Source: Actinoplanes sp. NBC_00393 (GTDB taxonomy: Bacteria > Actinomycetota > Actinomycetes > Mycobacteriales > Micromonosporaceae). Taken from it: DNA of 64,000 bases. The DNA lies in contig NZ_CP107942.1 of the NCBI RefSeq assembly GCF_036053395.1, forward strand, positions 7,210,501 to 7,274,500, read 5' to 3'. Positions 59,597 to 64,000 of this stretch are shown one piece after another (the first letter of the stretch is position 1; each line of letters begins with the position of its first letter). The notes beneath the pieces were generated by a model, which saw nothing but the letters and a program-made list of their open reading frames with translations, ran no database searches and had not been told where the DNA came from. Made by a program: the position numbers and the translations under genes.

Positions 59597-61270
59597 CTAG
59601 AAGCGGGCCGGCTCCCGGTACACCCCCCACTCGTCCTTGAGGACGCCGCAGATCTCGCCGAGAGTGGCCTCGGCGCGGACCGCGTCGAGCATCGCGGGGA
59701 TCATGTTCTCCCCGGTACGCGCGACGGCCACCAGGTGCTCGAGAGCCGCTTTCACCCGTACCCCATCGCGGTTCTCCTTGCGAGCGCCCAGCTCGCGCCG
59801 CTGTGCCACCTCGACCTCGTGCGACACACGCAGGATCTCGAGTTCCTTGGCGACCGTGCCGAGGTGCGCGTTGACCCCGACCACCTTCTTCTCCCGCTTC
59901 TCGACCGCCTGCTGGTAGGCGAACGCCGCCTCGGCGATGTTCGCGGTGAACCAGCCGTCCTCGATGCCGCGCAGGATGCCCGCGGTGATCGTGCCGTCGT
60001 GGCCGAGCTCGCGGATCCGGGTGAAGATCTCCTCCGCCTCGGCCTCGATCCGGTCGGTGAGCGCCTCGACGTACCAGGAGCCGCCGAGCGGGTCGGCCAC
60101 GTTGACCACACCGGTCTCCTCCATGATCACCTGCTGGGTGCGCAGGGCGATCTCGGCGGACTCGTCGGTGGGCAGCGCGAGCGTCTCGTCGAGCGCGTTG
60201 GTGTGCAGCGAGTTCGTGCCGCCGAGCACCGCGGCCAGGGCTTCGACGGCGGTACGCACCACGTTGTTGACCGGCTGCTGCGCGGTCAGCGAGACCCCGG
60301 CGGTCTGCGTGTGGAACTTCAGCCACAGCGCTTTCTCGCTGGTCGCCCCGTAGTCGTCGCGCAGGTGCCGGGCCCAGATCCGGCGGGCGGCGCGGAACTT
60401 GGCGATCTCCTCGAAGAAGTCGACGTGCGCGTCGAAGAAGAAGCTCAGCCCGGGCGCGAAGGTGTTGACGTCCAGCCCGCGGGAGAGCCCGAGCTCGACG
60501 TAGCCGAAGCCGTCGGCCAGGGTGTAGGCCAGCTCCTGCGCAGCGGTCGAACCCGCCTCCCGGATGTGATAGCCGCTGACCGACAACGGCTTGTAACGAG
60601 GGATCTCGCGAGCGCAGTACTCCATCAGGTCGCCGATCAGGCGCAGGTGCGGCTCCGGTTCGAAGAGCCACTCCTTCTGCGCGATGTACTCCTTGAAGAT
60701 GTCCGTCTGCAGGGTGCCGTCAAGATCTTTGATCGAGGCGCCCTGGCGTTCGGCGGCCACCAGGTACATGCAGAAGACCGGCACTGCCGGACCGGAAATG
60801 GTCATGCTCGTGGTGACGTCCTGCAGCGGGATGCCGTCGAAGAGCACGTCCATGTCGGCGGCCGAGTCGATCGCGACGCCGCAGTGGCCGACCTCGCCGA
60901 GCGACTGCGGCTCGTCCGAGTCGCGGCCCATCAGGGTGGGCATGTCGAACGCGACGCTCAGCCCGCCGCCGCCGGCAGCGAGGATCATCTTGTAGCGCTC
61001 GTTGGTCTGCCGGGCGTTGCCGAAGCCCGCGAACTGGCGGATGGTCCAGGTCCGCCCGCGATAGCCGGTCGGATAAAGACCACGGGTGTACGGGAACTCG
61101 CCCGGCCACCCGATCCGCTCGAAGCCGGGGTACTCGACGCCGTCGGGCGGCCCGTAGACCGGGTCCACCGTCGAACCGGAGAGCGTGGTGAAGTCGGCGT
61201 CCCGCTTGCGGGCCGCATCGTAGCGCCGTTGCCAGCGCTCCCGGCCGGCGGCGATCTCGGCAGCGTCCAT
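59597..61270 (-). CDS. icmA: isobutyryl-CoA mutase large subunit
   Basis: This 557-residue substrate-binding subunit belongs to a B12-dependent acyl-CoA mutase. The sequence follows methylmalonyl-CoA mutases ([81 protein letters not shown]), but the specificity residues are Phe80 and Gln198 ([15 protein letters not shown]). Methylmalonyl-CoA mutase has Tyr and Arg there. This is the established signature of isobutyryl-CoA mutase, which interconverts isobutyryl- and butyryl-CoA. It lacks the B12 domain, which IcmB must supply from elsewhere. The ATG at 61270 is chosen at the conserved N terminus. A possible operator lies 22 bp upstream. Confidence 0.93.
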   Translation of the reverse strand: MDAAEIAAGRERWQRRYDAARKRDADFTTLSGSTVDPVYGPPDGVEYPGFERIGWPGEFPYTRGLYPTGYRGRTWTIRQFAGFGNARQTNERYKMILAAGGGGLSVAFDMPTLMGRDSDEPQSLGEVGHCGVAIDSAADMDVLFDGIPLQDVTTSMTISGPAVPVFCMYLVAAERQGASIKDLDGTLQTDIFKEYIAQKEWLFEPEPHLRLIGDLMEYCAREIPRYKPLSVSGYHIREAGSTAAQELAYTLADGFGYVELGLSRGLDVNTFAPGLSFFFDAHVDFFEEIAKFRAARRIWARHLRDDYGATSEKALWLKFHTQTAGVSLTAQQPVNNVVRTAVEALAAVLGGTNSLHTNALDETLALPTDESAEIALRTQQVIMEETGVVNVADPLGGSWYVEALTDRIEAEAEEIFTRIRELGHDGTITAGILRGIEDGWFTANIAEAAFAYQQAVEKREKKVVGVNAHLGTVAKELEILRVSHEVEVAQRRELGARKENRDGVRVKAALEHLVAVARTGENMIPAMLDAVRAEATLGEICGVLKDEWGVYREPARF

Positions 61271-61291
61271 GCCGACACCGTAGCGCAGAAC

Positions 61292-61305
61292 TGAACGATC
61301 ATTAA
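61292..61305 (-). promoter_or_regulatory. near-palindromic site upstream of icmA
   Basis: TGAACGATCATTAA is an imperfect 14-bp dyad 22 bp before the icmA start codon, in a short AT-rich stretch. It resembles TetR-family operators of acyl-CoA genes in form; the regulator is not in the window. Confidence 0.4.
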
Positions 61306-61595
61306 GGCTATGACCCACTCGGGATGGTCAGCTTGAGATCATTGTTCGGATTGTCTTCTTCGGCGTTCTGTCGCTCCGGCGCTCGATCACCGAGAGTGGT
61401 TCCGGACGGCCCCTCAGGCCCCGGTGGCGTCCGCCACGCCGCCGGGGCAATGCCACCGTCATGCCACCGCCTGCCGACCCGCGCCGCCCGACCGGCGGCG
61501 GTGCGCGGCCGGCGGGCCGCCGGTTTCTCCACGCCGCCCGATCGGTGGTGTCAGCGACCGGCGGCTTCAGGTTTTCGCGCCGCCCCGCAGCGGTT
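61306..61595. other. intergenic region with a duplicated gene end
   Basis: There is no gene here. The 20-base segment TCAGCGACCGGCGGCTTCAG at 61551-61570 is identical to 61596-61615, the last codons and stop of the monooxygenase gene. A terminal gene fragment seems to have been duplicated 45 bp downstream. Confidence 0.65.
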
Positions 61596-62927
61596 TCAGC
61601 GACCGGCGGCTTCAGTCAGGCTGGGCATGCGGTGGTCCAGGATCCACGCCTGCGGATCACCCCGGCGATGCATCCGGCGCATGATCATCGGCAGCATGGC
61701 GTCCCGGATGGCCGCGCCGACCGGTCCCAGAACCTTCCCGTTGCTGGTCCGGCGGCCATAGGCGACCACCTTCTCCACCCGCGGACGGCGGCTGGCCTCG
61801 TAGGCCGCGAGCGCCTCCCGCAGCGCTCTCTCCTTCAGCTGTCGGCCGAGCGCCACGGCATCCTCCAGCGCCATCGCCGCCCCCTGCCCGGACGACGGCG
61901 CCACGGCGTGCGCGGCATCGCCGACCAGCACGATCCGGCCGCGCTGCCAGACCCGGACCCGCCGCAGATCCCGGGTGTTCCACGGCCCCACGATCTCGTC
62001 CGAAGCCGCGATGAAGTCAGCCGCCGGCTCCCCCGCGAAAAGATCCATCAAATACGCACGCCAAGCCTCCGGAGAGAACTCGCCCGGCTCCATCGGGCGC
62101 TTGCGCGGCGGATTCGCGAACCACCACACCGAGCCGTCCGGCGCGCTCACCCAGCCGAAGAACGCCCGCCGCCCGAAGGACATCTGCATCACCCCGGGCG
62201 GCGGCCCATCCACCGGCCCGGCGGTGAACCCACCCGCATTGAGCAGCCCGAGATAGTGCGGCGCCGGCGCGCCAGGATTCAAAACCTGCCGGGTACGCGA
62301 ATGCAGCCCATCCGCTCCGACCAGCAATCGGCCACTCGCAGTCCGCCCGTCCTCGAACCTCGCGGTGACCTCCCCTGCCTCTTCACCGCCCCCACCGCCG
62401 CCTTGCTTTTCCTTACCCTGCGCGCCTTCGCCTCTCTCCCTTTCACCTCGCCCTCCTTCGCCTCTCTCCCCTTCACCCCGCCTGCCTTCGCCCCTCTCCC
62501 CTTCACCCCGCTTGCCTTCGCTGACCGCGACCAGCCGGGCGCCGTACACGATGGGCACACCCAGGGCCGCCACCTCCGCGCGCAGGGCGGCGTAGAGGTC
62601 GGCCCGCCGAATCGTGGTGGTGACCACCCCGTCGGCCAGCGGGCCGCCCAGCGGCACCTCCGCGAGCAGCCGGCCGGATGCACCCCGGAGGGCGATCGAC
62701 GGCGTCGGGAAGCCGCGGGCCAGCACACGCGCCGGATCCATCCCGAGCGAGCGCAGAGCATTGATCCCGTTCACCGCGAGGGTGAGGAACGCGCCCCGCT
62801 CATCGACAGCGGGCTCGCCGGCTTCGTAGATCACCGGCTGAAACCCGGCATACCGGAGGGCTACGGCCGTCGCGGTGCCCGCGATCCCTCCGCCGATCAC
62901 GATGGCACTTCTCGCTTCCTTAGTCAT
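61596..62927 (-). CDS. FAD-dependent monooxygenase with a charged repeat insert
   Basis: This 443-residue enzyme belongs to the aromatic-ring hydroxylase (PHBH-like) class. It has the N-terminal FAD motif SAIVIGGGIAGTATAVALRYAG, the DG motif LLVGADGLHSRTR and the C-terminal GRIVLVGDAAHAVAPSSGQGAAMALEDAVAL. Between two strands (about residues 134-186, bases 62371-62525) sits a Gly/Glu/Arg/Lys repeat insert built from GEGERGEGR-like units, unusual for the family. The ATG at 62927 is at the conserved start; it lies within one arm of the divergent operator. The substrate is unknown. A PadR regulator is divergent. Confidence 0.88.
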   Translation of the reverse strand: MTKEARSAIVIGGGIAGTATAVALRYAGFQPVIYEAGEPAVDERGAFLTLAVNGINALRSLGMDPARVLARGFPTPSIALRGASGRLLAEVPLGGPLADGVVTTTIRRADLYAALRAEVAALGVPIVYGARLVAVSEGKRGEGERGEGRRGEGERGEGGRGERERGEGAQGKEKQGGGGGGEEAGEVTARFEDGRTASGRLLVGADGLHSRTRQVLNPGAPAPHYLGLLNAGGFTAGPVDGPPPGVMQMSFGRRAFFGWVSAPDGSVWWFANPPRKRPMEPGEFSPEAWRAYLMDLFAGEPAADFIAASDEIVGPWNTRDLRRVRVWQRGRIVLVGDAAHAVAPSSGQGAAMALEDAVALGRQLKERALREALAAYEASRRPRVEKVVAYGRRTSNGKVLGPVGAAIRDAMLPMIMRRMHRRGDPQAWILDHRMPSLTEAAGR

Positions 62928-62953
62928 GTTATAACTATTGATGCAATGACTAA
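62920..62953. promoter_or_regulatory. inverted repeat between monooxygenase and PadR genes
   Basis: TTAGTCAT (62920-62927) and ATGACTAA (62946-62953) are exact reverse complements 18 bp apart, in an AT-rich 50-bp gap between the divergent genes. Spacing and form fit a PadR-type operator. Confidence 0.6.
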
Positions 62954-62980
62954 CAATCGTCAAGGCCTAAGCTGGCCGCC

Positions 62981-63562
62981 ATGAAGCGGTCTCCCCTGGC
63001 GATGGTTCTGCTGGCACTGCTCGTGGAGGCGCCGATGCACCCGTACCGGATGCAGCAGGTGATCAAGGAACGCGGCCAGGACCAGCTGGTCAACGTGGCG
63101 CAGCGCAACAGCGTCTACCAGACCCTCGACCGCCTGGTCCGGGAAGATCTGGTCCGCCCCGGCGCCACCACCCGGGAAGCCGGCCGCCCCGAGCGAACCG
63201 TCTATGAAGTGACCGACGAAGGCGCCGCCACCCTGCGGCGCTGGCTCCTAGAGATGCTGCCGACCCCGGCCCGCGAGTTCCCCGAACTGCCGGTCGCCCT
63301 CGCCTTCCTGCCGATGCTCACCCCGGCCGAAAGCCGCGACCTACTGCTACGCCGCGCCGCCATCCAGGAGGAACGCGCCGCCGCCATCGCCGCCCAGGCG
63401 CCGCCCGGCCTCCCCCGGATCTTCCTGATCGAGGACGAGTACCGTCTGGCCGCCCTCCGCGCCGAGATCACCTGGCTCCACACCGTCGCCGCCGACCTCG
63501 ATTCCGGCGCCCTGCACTGGGACCGCACCCTGATCGACGAAACCCTCGCCCACTTCAGCTGA
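62981..63562 (+). CDS. PadR-family transcriptional repressor
   Basis: This 193-residue regulator has a winged-helix DNA-binding domain (LAMVLLALLVEAPMHPYRMQQVIKERG...VYQTLDRLVREDLVRPG) with the family's RPERTVYEVTDEGAATLRRW wing. A helical dimerisation tail follows (EYRLAALRAEITWLHTVAADL). ATG at 62981. It is divergent from the FAD monooxygenase across a clear inverted repeat and most likely represses it, as PadR regulators do for enzymes acting on phenolic or toxic compounds. Confidence 0.93.
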   Translation: MKRSPLAMVLLALLVEAPMHPYRMQQVIKERGQDQLVNVAQRNSVYQTLDRLVREDLVRPGATTREAGRPERTVYEVTDEGAATLRRWLLEMLPTPAREFPELPVALAFLPMLTPAESRDLLLRRAAIQEERAAAIAAQAPPGLPRIFLIEDEYRLAALRAEITWLHTVAADLDSGALHWDRTLIDETLAHFS

Positions 63563-63569
63563 CCCCCAG

Positions 63570-63860
63570 CTGGCTCTCACGGTCGCTTCCCGCGCCGGGA
63601 GACAGCACTCACCGTCAGCCCGCACAACCAGCTGACAGCCACGGTCGCCTCCCGCGCCGGGACACAGCACTCACCGTCAGCCCGCACAACCAGCTGACAG
63701 CCACGGTCGCCTCCCGCACCGGGACACAGCACTCACCGTCAGCCCGCACCACCAGCTGACAGCCACGGTCGCTTCGCGGGGCGGGAGGCAGCGCTCAGCG
63801 TCAGCCGGCGCCACCGGCTGACGGCCGTGGTTGTTACGTGGGGCGGGAGGCAGCGCTGGG
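63570..63860. repeat. tandem array of palindromic repeats, 62-bp period
   Basis: Five units of about 62 bp begin CCAGCTGACAGCCACGGTCG and contain CCTCCCGCGCCGGGACACAGCACTCACCGTCAG; the second and third are nearly identical. Each is a hairpin of the family seen at 1632-1684 (AGCTG... core ...CAGC) but more diverged. The last units grade into GGCGGGAGGCAGCGCTGG. Confidence 0.8.
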
Positions 63861-63879
63861 GGTCAGCTGGAGCTGAGGG

Positions 63880-63925
63880 TGAGCCCGGCGGGGGCGCTGG
63901 GGCCTGGAGTGGGCTGGTGGTCGCT
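63880..63925. repeat. copy 2 of the dispersed block
   Basis: 63880-63905 and 63913-63925 match 30014-30039 and 30045-30057 exactly. As at 30 kb, the block sits immediately beyond a palindromic-repeat cluster. Confidence 0.75.
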
Positions 63926-63962
63926 GGAGGGAGAGCGGGGACCTTTCGAGACTCGTACCGAA

Positions 63963-64000
63963 TCAGGAAAGGTTGGCCAGCAGTTGGTCGGCTGCGGCAT
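63963..64000 (-). CDS. C-terminal end of a minus-strand gene (partial)
   Basis: Reading inward from the right edge the minus strand gives AADQLLANLS followed by TGA (63963-63965). That looks like a normal protein C terminus; the rest of the gene lies outside the window. Nothing more can be said about its function. The repeat array to its left is its 3' flank. Confidence 0.5.
   Translation of the reverse strand, partial: AAADQLLANLS

Noticed and set aside
59597..61270. Annotation as methylmalonyl-CoA mutase
   Set aside because: Phe80 and Gln198 replace the Tyr and Arg required for methylmalonyl-CoA, and the B12 domain is absent; IcmA fits better.

Overview
The window is high-GC actinobacterial chromosome. 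GC-rich third positions, GTG starts, gatCAB, the cysteine desulfurase-mnmA-methionine-synthase-like-ligA block, a giant NAD-glutamate dehydrogenase and an isobutyryl-CoA mutase subunit fit a Micromonosporaceae-type organism (Actinoplanes or a relative; inference, no marker settles the genus). No rRNA, tRNA, CRISPR array, prophage or replication origin was seen. The only transposable element is one decayed IS5-type insertion sequence at the left edge.

Layout. 0-1.2 kb: dead IS inside a GC-rich repeat, then a Nudix hydrolase. 1.6-6.2 kb: sugar ABC importer (two permeases, binding lipoprotein) with a divergent LacI repressor and a CebR-like operator. 6.2-16.2 kb: a PAS-GGDEF-EAL protein with a damaged EAL site, PH-like membrane protein, sorbosone-dehydrogenase-type lipoprotein, membrane metallophosphoesterase, six-helix membrane protein, NarL-type two-component pair, and a secreted ricin-lectin pectate lyase. 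16.5-21.9 kb: gatCAB behind an intact GGDEF-EAL protein. 22-23 kb: about 1 kb of tandem repeats. 23-28.7 kb: ligA, methionine-synthase-like gene, mnmA and cysteine desulfurase. 28.7-30.2 kb: a repeat-filled gene desert. 30.2-32 kb: etfBA. 32-40.3 kb: small membrane proteins, a TPP enzyme, a membrane-tethered Hsp70-like protein, enoyl-CoA hydratase, and a split PAS/chemoreceptor pair. 40.4-46.7 kb: ribokinase, ABC ATPase, ROK regulator with divergent NagZ-like hydrolase, and a TetR-controlled membrane/DCC operon. 46.9-53.8 kb: AbiEi-like/DUF559-like protein, repeats, and NAD-glutamate dehydrogenase. 54-61.3 kb: penicillin-binding lipoprotein, an arginase-family protein with a huge repetitive tail, thioredoxin-TPR protein and isobutyryl-CoA mutase large subunit. 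61.6-64 kb: FAD monooxygenase with divergent PadR regulator, then a hairpin repeat array and the last codons of a minus-strand gene.

Two themes stand out. First, intergenic DNA carries a dispersed palindromic repeat family (core CTGTTTC...GAAACAG flanked by GCTGG/CCAGC). Single copies sit exactly between convergent genes at 1.6 and 40.4 kb, and clusters lie at 29.5 and 63.6 kb. Second, three otherwise ordinary enzymes (LigA, the arginase-family protein, the FAD monooxygenase) carry low-complexity repeat insertions or tails. Both suggest strong local repeat expansion. Many regulators sit beside clear palindromic operators (LacI, ROK, TetR, PadR), so several small regulons can be proposed directly from the sequence.
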